Shown: positions 12,118 to 24,000 of the stretch, in pieces | Layout of the letters: the number at the start of each line of letters is the position of its first letter | Numbering within the stretch: position 1 is the stretch's first letter | NCBI GenBank assembly: GCA_021014945.1 | Contig: MU266449.1 | Coordinates: 1 to 64,000, forward strand | Length of the DNA stretch: 64,000 nucleotides | Direction of reading: 5' to 3' | Origin: Leucogyrophana mollusca | Lineage: Eukaryota > Basidiomycota > Agaricomycetes > Boletales | Notes under the pieces: model-generated | Databases searched by the model: none | Seen by the model: only the letters and a program-made list of their open reading frames with translations | Told to the model about the DNA's origin: nothing | Made by a program: the position numbers and the translations under genes

Positions 12118-14103
12118 ATGATGAACTATAGCAGTACAGCGTTTGTGCAGCTTCTGATACCAGGATTTATCGGTGAGCAGTTGGGCTATAAGTCTTTGAC
12201 GATGGGTTCGGACTTACTTAAGTACACAACTTTTGATAGGATTCATGATTTCTCTGGCGTAGGTCCCTTTCTCTCTGTAGGTTGGGATGCAGTAGCCGAC
12301 ATATAAACCAGCATGTATGGCATCGCACTTGGCCAATACGTTCACTATTGGCGCACTTTCCCCCACGACAGGAGGCGCGTGAAGTATTTTGTTGGGGTTC
12401 TGGTGTATGTCCCTCTGCTCTTGTAAATCGTCGATCTTGTCGATTAACGCGACCGGGTGGTTCCAGTGCGGTGGATACTCTCCATGTGTACTGCTCAGCA
12501 GCCTTTGAGTGGTCGCTTCTCGTGCCTTGTCGCCATAACGGCTCCACCGCCTGCTTTATAGGCCTGCCATGGTCAGTGATTCCGGAATCACGCCCAGCTT
12601 TTGTGATCTAACTGCACGACAGGCAATCAATCGTAAGTCTACGACGCCCTGGATAGATTGAACTATCGCGGAAGATCTCACTGTTTTTCAGATATCCTTA
12701 TTCATCAGCGTGCGTGCCCGTGTCTTCTCTGTAGCATACTTACGTGCACGCCGCTAACGATTCGGACGTTATAAACAGTTCCTCGTCCCATTCAGTGTGC
12801 AAAGGTGATGTCCCACAACCGCTCTGAGTGCTCATAGGCTGATACATACGACGTGAACAATGAAGCTTCTACGGACAACGCATATGGATAAGTGAGCTTA
12901 AGCTGGCATTCCATGAGCGTAGCCTAACAAATATTCAAGTCAGCGGGAAAAATAAAGTAATCACCGGTGCCATAGTGAGTTTGACGATGCCGCATTTTGC
13001 CCTTTGAGCTGAGGTGTTCGCCATAAGTTTTTTCTGGCTGCCGCTCAAATCGGTGAGTTTCATGCGGGGACCGGTGACACTCTTGTCTGATCCATTCGCA
13101 GTGCTCGGATCTGGTCCGTAACCTCTCTCTCGAAGAATAAAAATTCCTCATTTTAAGCCTTGATGCCTCGTACTATCAGCGGTAGTGGTTCTTGGGTGAG
13201 TGCCATTGATGACTCCTACGGATGGCCTGGCCTTTGGTCACTCAAAAGCGCTAGGATAGTTACCGTCATACACCACTAGCGCTGAGCACTCCGGCACGTA
13301 CAATAGCCTCATGATGGGAAAGCCAACGGCACTTAACCAATCCCCTTCAGATCATGCTTGCTGCGTTGGTGGCTGCTGTTGCGGCAGACATCATTATATC
13401 CGGGTCTGTGTACTTCTATCTGCGTCCGGGACGGTTTGGGATCAAGAGGTGTGCAGTTATAGTTGTATTAGCCATCTTTCCCAAAGTCTCACTTGGGACA
13501 CTCCCTTCAGGACAGAGACACGTATCAGGCACTTGACTATTGTCTCTATCAACATGGGTTTTCTCACTTGGTGACTCCAACATATCGTGGGCATGTGGAG
13601 TTGAAACTGACCTTTCTCCCGCCACATTATAGCGCGATTGGTATCATCGCGGTTGTCTTTGTGCGTCTACCACGAGCCATACCAGATGCAACTGGTGACT
13701 TACATATTTGTTGTTTCGAATAGCTAGGGATACCGCAGCTGGGCTTTGCTGTCTCGGCTGCTGCTATGATCATCGTGAAATGTAAGCAGTTATCTCCCTT
13801 CCCGCGCCAACCCCATCCCATGTCGCTTATCTTCACTCACGAAACAGCTCACATTAACTCTGTGCTGGCAGTGTGAGCGAAATATCACTTCATTCGGCAA
13901 CACAGTTCACTCCACTGATGTACGTGATCACCAGATTGAATGCGAGAAAGCCAAAGCGCCAAGGAGGACAGCCAGATCCGTTCAGCACGATCCAACTGCC
14001 ACCTTTGTCAACCATCCAGCTTGCTGAGATGTCTGCAGGGGCCCGGGATAGAACCTCTCAGGCATTGCAAGAGCGGACGACGAGAACCTCCGCCATTTCA
14101 TGA
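12118..14103 (+). CDS. DUF6534-family 7TM-like membrane protein, array copy A
   Basis: About 19 very short exons can be joined in phase over 2 kb. The first is MMNYSSTAFVQLLIPGFIG, then a 19-nt exon (12240-12258), then MYGIALGQYVHYWRTFPHDRRRVKYF. A 10-nt exon follows (12623-12632), then FLVPFSVQ, SFYGQRIWI and SGKNKVITGAI, then DIIISGSVYFYLRPGRFGIKR (the best-kept helix). The last pieces are TETRIRHL and HINSVLAVLNARKPKRQGG. The order and motifs match the basidiomycete DUF6534 family: hydrophobic helices, with RT/NAR motifs near the end and a polar cytoplasmic tail. Function is unknown; receptor-like roles are often guessed but not shown. One intron (after DSYRHTPLALSTP) would need a GC donor, so the copy may be drifting. 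Compared with copies B and C it lacks the intron after VKYF. Exon borders are my inference; the family call is firm. Confidence 0.65.
12623..12632 (+). other. 10-nt microexon in DUF6534 copy A
   Basis: GCAATCAATC lies between an acceptor (ACGACAG) and a strong donor (GTAAGT). It restores the frame from ...AAFEW to ISLFIS. Same-size exons stand at the same place in copies B (15556-15565) and C (18448-18457). Confidence 0.6.
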
Positions 14104-15027
14104 CATGACGTTGTCAGGCTTGTAAGGGTAGGGGGGACGATATACCTTTCGACGAAGTGTGTATACCAGCGGCTGCCCACGAGGTGGCATTCGGAAGTGG
14201 TGGAGATGATGTCGCGTGACCGCACTCAGCTTGAGGATTGAGCATGCCAATAATATCTGACCCCTTCGCATCCGAGTCGGGCTCACTCTCGCCAATCGAC
14301 AGAACAGTACGTATGTTGTTTTATATACCTTTCACGTCCATAATAGTGCTGTTCGCTTTCGGGTCTCAGTTGATAATATTATTATAATGACATGCGGCAT
14401 GGAACGAGCCTGAGCCAGATGATCCACCGCCACTATAACGCTCAACACATTCTGCTGGTTACCGTGACATCCCACATGTATCAAGAAATTTGTCCCACTT
14501 GTAGTGGTCAACACGCCATGACTGATTGACTGTAGTGCTATGTTTCGCCGTGAATCGAGAAAGAAATCAACCGTGGCAAATCTTCGCAAGATGCATCCAT
14601 GCTTGTATGCTCAGTGATTCGCACGTCAATTCAGTTCTTCTGGTTTTACGACACCTACTTTTACATAACCCAGAGTCGTCCTGTAACGGCCATGTTTCGA
14701 AGGTCGCTGATCATGGCATACGAAGGCACACGACCATTTGCGGGGGCCGGCTGCCAGCATCAAATTTGGTGGGTCCCAACCTCTGGAGCCAGATGGCCTT
14801 CACTCATCTTTCGCCGCGAATCGTTTGCAAATCCTACGGGACCTTAATTGCGGGGGCTTTCCAAATGGCGACGATCGCGGCTTCATCGGACCCTCAGCGT
14901 TTCCGTCGGAAGCGACACGCACGCAGAAGCATAATGGCTTAGTATATCAAGTTGAGGATGACAAGCACACGATTCGTCGTATCTGTGAAAATCACCCTCA
15001 AGAGTCAAGTGGTCGGAGTACGCATCA
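14104..15027. other. Inter-copy spacer of the DUF6534 array
   Basis: No gene is seen. The segment about 14864-14940 resembles 11965-12040 upstream of copy A, marking it as duplicated flank. Some short open frames exist without recognisable content. Confidence 0.5.
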
Positions 15028-16970
15028 ATGGTCTCTCGTGCGGCTTTATCGGTGCAACATCAGATCCCTGGCCTTGTTGGTGAGCTAAAGACAAATCTTT
15101 GACCGTGGCTGGATGTTTATAACGAACACCTTTTGACAGGACTCACAATTTCTCTAGTGTGCGCTCTTTGTGTAAAGAGTGGGTCAGACAAGCTAACCAT
15201 GGACTAGGATGTATGGCATCACCCTTGGCCAGTATTCTTACTATTGGCGTACTTTCCCCAACGACAAGCGGCATGTGAAATATTTTGTCAGTATCAGTTG
15301 CTTCAAACATGACCCCCCGATTGACGCTGGCCTCTCACCAGGTTGCGCTTCTACTGTATGTGTTCTCTTACACTTGTTATTGTGACCTAACGCTGTTCTA
15401 GGGCGATGGACACTTTTCACGCCTACTGTTCAGCCGCCACTGAATGGTATGTTCTCGTGTCTTGTCGTCGTCATGGTTCAATCGCCTGTCCCATGGGCCC
15501 CTCCTGGCAAGCACCTTTTGGTTCATTCATTGTCTAAAGTTAACCGCCTCGTAGGCAGTCAATCGTGAGTCTATTATAACACTAGGGTCACCAGCGATCG
15601 CGAGGTTGCTCACTGATTTCAGGCAAGCTTGTTCCTCAGCGTACGCATTTCTGCTTTGGAGTATAGAGTCACAGCATTAACGACGGTAACCAAGTTTCTC
15701 GTTCCATTCATTACACAAAGGTAAGGTACCATGAGCAAACTTGAGGCTCACGATTTAAACTTACTTGCCCACCGTGAACAAAAAAGTTTTTATGGACAAC
15801 GCATCTGGATAAGTGAGTTTGGGCTAGCATTTTAGGAGCACGGAGTAATAGGCCATCAAGTCAGCGGGAACAACAGAATAATCACTAGTGCAATAGTGAG
15901 TACTATTGCCTCGCGTTGTTGGCGTCCAGCTGATGCCCTCAATAGTTCTTTCTGGCTGCCGCGCAGATTGGTGACTTTGAGAACTTTAACTGTCACACCT
16001 TTATCTGATCCACTTCCAGGGTGCGGGTTTGGTTCGTGGTCTTTTCTCGAATAGTGGTCCTTTTTAAGATTGTCTGCTCTGTACAACCAGCGGTGGTGAT
16101 GCTTGGGTGAGTGGCCTTGCTCCCAATTCCTGTGATACTCACGAAAGCTAGGATAGCGCGACGCATTCATCGTTAATGTTGAGTATTCCGGTACGCGCAC
16201 CCTTCTTGGACGTGCGAAGTGCTATGTGCAAACCTTTCCAGATCATGATTTCGTCTTCACTGGCTGCTGCCGTCACGGACATACTTATCTCCGGCTCTGT
16301 ATATTTCTATCTGCGTCCGGGGCGATTTGGGATCAAGAGGTGTGTGTCTCGCTTGGATATTGTGGCCAAAGTGTCATGAGCACACTTCCTTTAGGACAGA
16401 GACACGTATCAGACATTTAACAACAGTATCTATCAACATGGGGTTTCTGACTTGGTGGGTCGAACATATGTTGAGACGTATGCACAAATCTGACCACATA
16501 TCTGATCATAGCGTTATGAACGTCGTCATGGTGGTCTTTGTGCGTCTAATGCCACCATTGAATGTATCGAAAGGACTGCTGCTTAGTTGATTATTTTACT
16601 TGAAACAGAACAGCAAACTAGAGCTGGGCTTTTGTGTGTCTGGGGCAGCTATGATTGCCGTGAGATGTCAGTGTCATCCTGTTCCTGCCACCTTGGATTT
16701 CGAGTCGCTAACCACCAGCTCCGAAGCAGCCCAGATAAATTCCGTGCTGGCAGTGTGAGTGAATGATGGCTTCATTCAATAAACGTGTTTGCTGAGCTGG
16801 CATGTAGCTTGAATGCGAGAAGGCGCTATCCTCAGAGAAGACACCCACACCCATTCAGCACCATTCAGCTGCCATCGATTCCCTCGATCCAACTAAGCGA
16901 GATGCCCCCAGACCCGAAACAGGACCTCAGAGTCACAGACGCTATAGTATCGCCTTCTGCTGTACTGTAA
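15028..16970 (+). CDS. DUF6534-family 7TM-like membrane protein, array copy B
   Basis: The start at 15028 (MVSRAALSVQHQIPGLVG) matches the first exon of copies A and C. Downstream exons read MYGITLGQYSYYWRTFPNDKRHVKYF, then an intron, VALLLAMDTFHAYCSAATEW, and a 10-nt exon at 15556-15565. These are followed by ASLFLS, FLVPFITQ, SFYGQRIWI, SGNNRIITSAI, DILISGSVYFYLRPGRFGIKR, TETRIRHLTTVSINMGFLT, QINSVLAV and LNARRRYPQRR, ending at the TAA before 16971. Splice sites are GT-AG wherever I checked, including the site that is GC in copy A, so this is the cleanest of the three. Protein topology and family are as for copy A; the function is unknown. The tail is hydrophilic and differs most among the copies. 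Confidence 0.65.
15556..15565 (+). other. 10-nt microexon in DUF6534 copy B
   Basis: GCAGTCAATC is flanked by CGTAG and GTGAGT. With it, EW joins QSIASLFLS in frame. It is positionally equal to the 10-nt exons in copies A and C. Confidence 0.6.
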
Positions 16971-17885
16971 CACTCTAGGAGTCGGATGGCCAGACGAACA
17001 AAAGCCTGCATTGAAGTATTCACACGGGGTCAGTATATGTGCCGTTTACGGGAAATGATGCAAACGGCCCCCCAATTGACTGCAAATGTGGCATGGCCAA
17101 ATATCTACACCCAGGGTTTGCCGTGGCTCGCCGAGCGGAGCGTCTGGATTTCTAGTAGGTCTCGGTTATCATTGCCGGAACTCCCTCTCCCCTTCCCCGG
17201 GAGCAGATACTCCCATAGGAGTCTATACCGCAGAAATACTGATTCAGTCCGCCCCACACTGTCGTGACATGGGACACAAAGTCGTGGTGAAATTTCTCGT
17301 TTGACCAGGGGCCCGAGAAAATCGAAAGCCCCATGTGGGCTATCCGCTAACCATGTCCCAAACATAGTCTAAGTAGTGTACCTAGGCAACCAGCCCGCCA
17401 GCCCTGCGGTTACTCGAGAGCCCCTCAGCTCTCGTCATCCCATATCGCCTAGAAAACACGATATGTGTTGACGAGGGGTGGCCAGTCACCGATGGACATT
17501 CGTTATGTTCTGCTTTGGGAAATAGAGCCTATCAAGGGGTGCCACACGACAGCTGTAGCATAACTCACACATACATCTGGCAGCATGTCGTACGTCAATT
17601 CACTGACTCTCCAAGTCCCAAGTCTCACGACACGTCACTAGGCGGCCAGCGCCTGTCTGAATCATAGTTATCAATTGACTGGTAAGTTTCTGATCGGCTG
17701 CAACGGCACGCTTTCCGGAAGCTTTCCAAAAGTTTGCAGGCCTCAGAAATACCAGAGAAACGGTTGGACGACGTGCACACGTAGGTCCGCATCAGGTTGT
17801 CTGCGACAGTACGCCCTTTGCAGACCGCGGATACAGAGCTTCTCCCCAAGTCAAGAGTTAACATCGACGAGTCATTGCCGACCAA
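16971..17885. other. Inter-copy spacer of the DUF6534 array
   Basis: No supported gene. Overlapping open frames of 60-93 codons occur on both strands around 16986-17365 without known motifs. Confidence 0.5.
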
Positions 17886-19848
17886 TGGATCCCGAAGAAA
17901 TTGACGCAGTTGTGCAGCTTCTGGTGCCTGGACTTGTCGGTGAGCAGAATCAAGTTTTCAATCATAGGCTGGGGCCTACACCTTCACACCTCTTTCAGGA
18001 CTCATGATCTCTCTGGTGTGCGTTGCTTACCTGTCATCGCAGCTCGGACCATACTGACCAAGATATCTGCTAGCTTCTATGGGATCACTCTCGGCCAGTA
18101 TTTCCGCTATATCCGCGCGTTCCCCCATGATAAGAGGCGCGTAAAGTACTTTGTGAGTGCTGGGTACAGAAACCAGGCCGCGATAGTCGAGTCGAGCCTG
18201 ATCTGTCTATCAGGTAGCGTTTTTGGTGTATGTATCCTCCTCAATGGCGCGGGGTGTAATCCGTGTCATTCGATCGACCTGTTTGGTTTCAGTGCGATAG
18301 ATACTCTTCATGTGTACGGTTCAGCAGCCCTTGAATGGGGTCTGCTCATGCCCTGTCGCCACAACATCTCACTTGCCTGCTTTTTAGCCTTCCAGTGGTA
18401 AGCGTGCCTGGATCCGCTTCATGTTCCGTGAGCTAACTATGTGATAGGCAATCAGCTGTGAGTCATAGGAAATCTAGCTGACATCGATGTGCTCATGCGT
18501 TTTCAGATGGCTTTGTACCTTTGCGTATGCCTTCTTCCTTGTGACAAAGTTTATGGTGTTAACACTGCCGCAACAAGTTTCTCATTCCTTTCGCAGTTCA
18601 AAGGTAATGTTCGCGATCCCAACTGATCTACATGCTGACGTACCACAAAGCTTTTACGGACAACGTATCTGGATAAGTGAGTCTGGACTTTTATTGTGGG
18701 ATTAATGTGTAACACTCTACCCAAGTCAGCGGGAGAAACAAGATACTCACCGGTGCCATCGTAAGTCCGGGACTACCGTACCACGTTAATCATAGAGCTG
18801 AACTCAGCCCACCTCCCTTAGTTCTTCTTGGCTGTTACCCAAATTGGTGATCAATTACGCTGAGTATACGACCATCTATCTAATGCATATCTAGTGCTTG
18901 GATCTGGTTGGTTCAAATCTCTCTTTTGATCCACTAGACGCTCATAGTCTGCGCCGCCAGCGGTAATGGTCCTAGGGTGAGTAGGCCTACATCTCCACAT
19001 CGCGAGGCCACTGAAGGAAGCAAGGATAGTCCGATAGATGCATCCGTGTCGAGGACCCCGGCGGGTTCAACGAACGGCAACGATGTACTGGCACCTCTTC
19101 CGAGCTGCATCATGCTTGTTGCGTCGGTATCAGCTGTTGCAGCAGACATACTTGTATCCGGTTCTGTATATTTCTATCTACGTCCGGGACGTTCTGGGGT
19201 AAAGAGGTCAGTTGTCTGGTTGGGCATGCTGGTGCACATCTCATTCGTGTGGTTTCATTCAGGACAGAAACACGCATCAAACACTTGACCACAGTCTCTA
19301 TCAACATGGGTTTTCTGACCTGGTGGGAGGATACATAATTACTGGGGTGTGCACCTGAATCGGAACTTATTCTCTCGCCAAATGACAGTGCTGTCGGCAT
19401 CACCCTGGTGGTCTTCGTGAGGCATCTACTGCTAGTCACGTAGATATATTGGCTGATTATGTCGCTTCCATTTGAACAGATTGGCGTGCCAAAACTGGCC
19501 TATTGTATGTCGGCTGCTGCTATGATTGCTGCGAAGTGTCAGTGTGGGTTTGATCATCCAGATTTCAAGTCACTAATCACAACCGCCAAAACAGCTCACG
19601 TCAACTCCGTATTGGCCGTGTGAGTGAATGACCCCTCCCCTCAATCCTGGTATAGTTTCATTGATGCTTATTGCAGGCTGAACGCGAGAAAGCCTGATCG
19701 CCAAGGACAGCAGCTCAACCCGTTAAGCACCATTCAGCTGCCAGCGATACCAGCTGGCATCCCAACTGGGGACACACCTGTGGGCACGCGAGACAGGACC
19801 TCACGGACATTGCAGGAACAAGCCGTAAGGTCCCCTATGGTATCGTGA
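17886..19848 (+). CDS. DUF6534-family membrane protein, array copy C (possibly a pseudogene)
   Basis: The start at 17886 gives MDPEEIDAVVQLLVPGLVG. Recognisable exons follow: LMISLV, FYGITLGQYFRYIRAFPHDKRRVKYF, AIDTLHVYGSAALEW, a 10-nt exon at 18448-18457, MALYLC, FLIPFAVQ, SFYGQRIWI, DILVSGSVYFYLRPGRSGVKR, TETRIKHLTTVSINMGFLT and VNSVLAVLNARKPDRQG. Three departures from copies A and B suggest decay. There is an extra G at the donor after LEW. The exon ending at 18976 is one base longer (39 against 38). The next intron has neither the expected GT donor nor the AG acceptor where A and B have theirs. A new 10-nt exon (CCTTCCAGTG, about 18391-18400) could repair the first. I keep it as a gene with low certainty; the family call is firm. 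Confidence 0.5.
18448..18457 (+). other. 10-nt microexon in DUF6534 copy C
   Basis: GCAATCAGCT lies between GATAG and GTGAGT, at the same place as the 10-nt exons of copies A and B. Confidence 0.5.
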
Positions 19849-21089
19849 TTCTCGAAAACCCGGAATGCGACCACGGAGAGAAGGAACGTACGCCGGAGAG
19901 GTAAAGGCGGCGTTTGAGAAATTGAAATTTGGTGGATGTAAATATTCTCACTCAGAACATGCCTTTGCCGGTAGCAGAATCTCACCATCGTGTTGTTGTT
20001 GCTAGCCGAGGCCAATCAAACAGCTCTCCCGGTTTCCGACGAGTGCGTGATGGTACAGTAGTGCCAGACGTGGCCGAGATGCTGATTCTTCACGGGCCTC
20101 ACTCGAAACTTTTGTCTGCCGATGGAAAACTGTACTTTGGGGCATATCTCGCATTGAGGTGCTCGCACAGCATCTCAGGCCAGGGGTTACAAAAAATGAC
20201 GCTCCCATGGTACCTTCGAGCTACACATGTCGAGGTTGTATCAACCCAGGTTAGCCCCCGGCATTGATTCCATTGAGCTCCGATGTGATACATGTGAAGA
20301 GTACTCAGAGAAAAGGAACTTACACTTGCCAAATTGCCCTTATCTTGCCCCTTTGACTTGATCAAGATTTACGGGAGTGCGTGACACAATCATACACCTC
20401 TTGTGGAGCTGCAGCTCAACACACCGATGAAGCCTTGCAACAGAGCTCCTTCTGACTTCGTTGCTTCGAGGAAGCTTGATCCTGATGCGAAGCTACCGTG
20501 GTCACCCAACACGTGCCCACTTATTTAGGTGAGCTTCCTGTTGGAAACTGACTAGGAAACTACACGGCTAACTGAGAGGAGATGCAGACTTTGACATCGA
20601 CCTTATAGTAGTAGCCAAATACATAACAATCGATTAGACTCTAGACACACAGTTAAGGCAATAGCTATCTTGGTTAGATACCCTCGCAGTCGTTGAGGTT
20701 AGCAGCGATGAAAGGATTAAATGAAATGTTCGTGTATGAGTCTGGGATAGGATTGTTGGTCACCGGCAGGACGTTGAGTGCCACCATGTCGCGTCCATAA
20801 TACTCCATATCGCAAGTGATTCGGACTTCGAGGCATGCGTGTCTGTCCGAGTTGACCAGCTAGGGTCGCAAAACACTAGATATTGCAGAAAGTACTCAAG
20901 CACATGGCATGAGATTGTTCAGGTAAAGGATAAGGCAAGCTGTAAAACAAAAGGTCAGGATAAGAAGCGACTTTTCTGGTTCTCACCGAGGAGGTCCTCG
21001 CTCTTTTTAGGCGTTGTTCGCCCGATTGAGCCTCGTTTAGTACGTTTTACAATTACGCGTACCCATCCACCCAAACGGTCCCAAAGTGC
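19849..21089. other. Intergenic, 1.2 kb, no supported gene
   Basis: Open frames up to 114 codons exist on both strands (for example 19929-20267), but they lack recognisable domains and have no splice partner. Tandem copy C ends at 19848 and nothing after it resembles a fourth array unit. The last 100 bases are the promoter region of the insulysin gene. Confidence 0.5.
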
Positions 21090-24000
21090 ATGTTTCGCAA
21101 TACTAGTACAAGGTTTCGTCTCCTTCTTTCCTACGCTCGTTCTTTACAACTACACCCACCATTACGCATACCCCACCGACTAGGTTCCCGTCAGCTCGCC
21201 ATGGTCGCTGCCAAAGACTGGAAGCCCACAGAACGCCGTGGTCTAACGCCGCCATACTCTATTTTCACGAAGGCGGTTGAGAAACCTCAGCAGGACGATA
21301 GGGAATATCGAATCATCAAGTTGGAGAATGGGCTACATGCTACCGTTATACATGACCCAAAGGCTGATACCGCTGCTGCTAGCCTTGATGTCGCTGTAGG
21401 GCATCTCTACGACCCGGTGAGTACTACCATCCATTTTGAAGTCGAATAGAGCTAGGGAATCGCGGCGGTGGCACCAGAAAAGAGCTGTGACATCCATTAT
21501 ACTTGGTCGTTTACTGGTAAAGTCTGCTCTTACCGGTATCGAGCCTATATAGAGGGCCGTGTACCGCATTGTCCTTGCACATTCAGCCCAGTCATCTTGC
21601 AGTACGTAGTCTAACAATGTCCTTGTGTTTAGGATGATATGCCAGGCTTGGCTCACTTTTGCGAACATCTACTGTTTATGGTGAGGGTGACATCAAAAGA
21701 ACCTGGGGGGGACTGCTAATGGGAGGCCTCATAATCCAGGGCACCGAACAGTTCCCCAAAGAGAATGAATATTCGGAGGTGCGCTTGCATGCCTGGAATG
21801 GCGATTTTATACCCTGACCTCAGTGCATTTTACCTAGTTTCTATCCAAGAACAATGGCGGCTCGAATGCTTATACGTCCACCTCTAACACGAACTATCAC
21901 TTCCATGTGGCTACATCTGCTCTCTCCCCAGCTCTTGAGCGCTTCGCCGCCTTCTTCCACTGCCCCCTCTTCGCTCCATCGTGCACCTCTCGCGAGCTCA
22001 ACGCCGTCGACTCCGAACACAAGAAGAACCATCAGGCGGATATGTGGCGGATCTTCCAGCTCAACAAGTCGCTTACGAAAGATGGCCACCCGTGGTCTAA
22101 GTTTGGGAGCGGTAACAGGGAAAGTTTGTCGAAAGCTGGTAAGGATTTGAAGACGAAGGGGAGGCTTAATGGGGCAGACTCACTGAAAGTCGGTGGCACA
22201 CCATCGGTATCACACAATGGCAGCTTGGCACCTTCGCCTATTCCATCCAGAGTGGCCTCGCCAACGCCGTCAAACACCTCTGCAAGCAGTGAGATGGAGG
22301 CCGATGGAGGGGCTGTTGGGCGTGAAACCCGCCGCCGCTTGGTGGAATGGTGGAGTAAAGAATACTGTGCGAGCAGGATGAATGTGTGTGTCGTCGGCAA
22401 AGGTCGTATCAAAGCTGCACTCAAACATCCCATGCTAACAATGCAGCAGAAACCTTGGACGAGCTGGCGGACTTAGTTTCCACCTTGTTTTCACCTGTCC
22501 CGAATCGCGGGCAAGACCCCCTGCCAATGATCAACGACCACCCGTTTGGACCTAATGAGTCGGGGGTAAGTTGCGATCTTTGTCCGTGATAAGGCAGATG
22601 TTGAGCTCACCTTTGCCAGACTCTGGTCTCGGTTCAAACAATTATGGCTTTCCACGCTGTTGAGATCTCATTCCCACTTGAATACCAGCCTCCATCCTGG
22701 CGGCACAAGCCTGCCCACTTGATTTCGCACTTTGTGGGTCACGAGGGCCCAGGGTCGCTCCACTCTTACCTGAAGAACAAGGGCTGGGTCACATCGCTGA
22801 ACTCGGGACCCCAGTCGCTTGGAAGAGGGTTCGCGATGTTCAAGGTTACGATTCATTTAACCAAAGACGGTTTCGGTGGGTACTTCACCTCAAATCGCAC
22901 CCCGTAACTAAGGGCTCGCATTGGCAGACAATTATCGTTCGGTCGTACTGGCAGCATTCAAATACCTTTCATTGCTCCGTTCCTCTGCGTTCCCTGCATG
23001 GTATCAATCTGAGCAGAGCATGATATCCCAGATGCGCTTTCGCTTCTCCGAGAAGCGACGTCCTGAGGGCTACGCGGTCTGGATAGCGGAGCACATGACT
23101 TGGCCCGTGCCACCTGAATTGGTGCTTGCCGCGCCGCAGCTGACCTGGGAGTGGGATCAGAACGAAAAGGGCGAACAGGAGGTAAAGGACGTGTTGGAGG
23201 GGTTAAGGATAGACCACGGGCGAGTAGTACTGATGGCAAAGAAGGAAGAACATGAGAGGTTGGCGAAAGTGGACCATTGGGAGAAGGAGGCTTGGTATGG
23301 GACTGGATACAGGGTAGAACGATGGCCGGAAGATTTCGTACAACAGGTCAGTGAGGAGGCACTCAGGAAAAAAAGTTGAGTGCTGACAGGGATATCATCG
23401 ACACAGGCTCAAGGACCTAATGACATACCCGAACTATACCTCCCTGGTCCCAACGAATTCATACCCTCAAACTTAGACGTGGACAAGCGCGACGTGTCTG
23501 AAGTCCGCCTCCTCCCACACTCGCCGTTGGTAGCCGTGCTGACGTTATCTTTCAGTCACAGAAACGCCCCCATCTCATCCGGGAGACTCCCTTATCGACG
23601 GTTTGGCACAAAAAGGACGACCAGTTTTGGCTACCGAAGGCAAATGTCGTGATGGAAATTCGCAGGTGCGCCTAAAATCTTGACTCGTGGAATGTGCTGT
23701 CATGTTGATCTGTCCTTGCCAGTCCTTTGGCTAACGCGTCCCCACGAGCTGCCGTACTGACACGGTGAGTGATATCTCCCAGAATTCGCGCAATCAAAAC
23801 TCTAATACCGGGGACAATCATCCGTTGATCTGAAGGCTGTTTTCGGAGTTGGTCGGTGACTCGCTGACCGAGTTTTCGTATGACGCCGACCTCGCCGGAC
23901 TTTCTTACAACTTTGGGTCCCATTCCCTCGGGCTCTCGGTACTGTTGAGCGGGTATAACGACAAACTCTCGGTGCTTGGTCGACATGTCCTAGAAACAGT

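Noticed and set aside
19929..20267. 112-codon plus-strand frame after the DUF6534 array
   Set aside because: Tested as a possible fourth array unit, but it has none of the DUF6534 exons and overlaps similar-length frames on the other strand.
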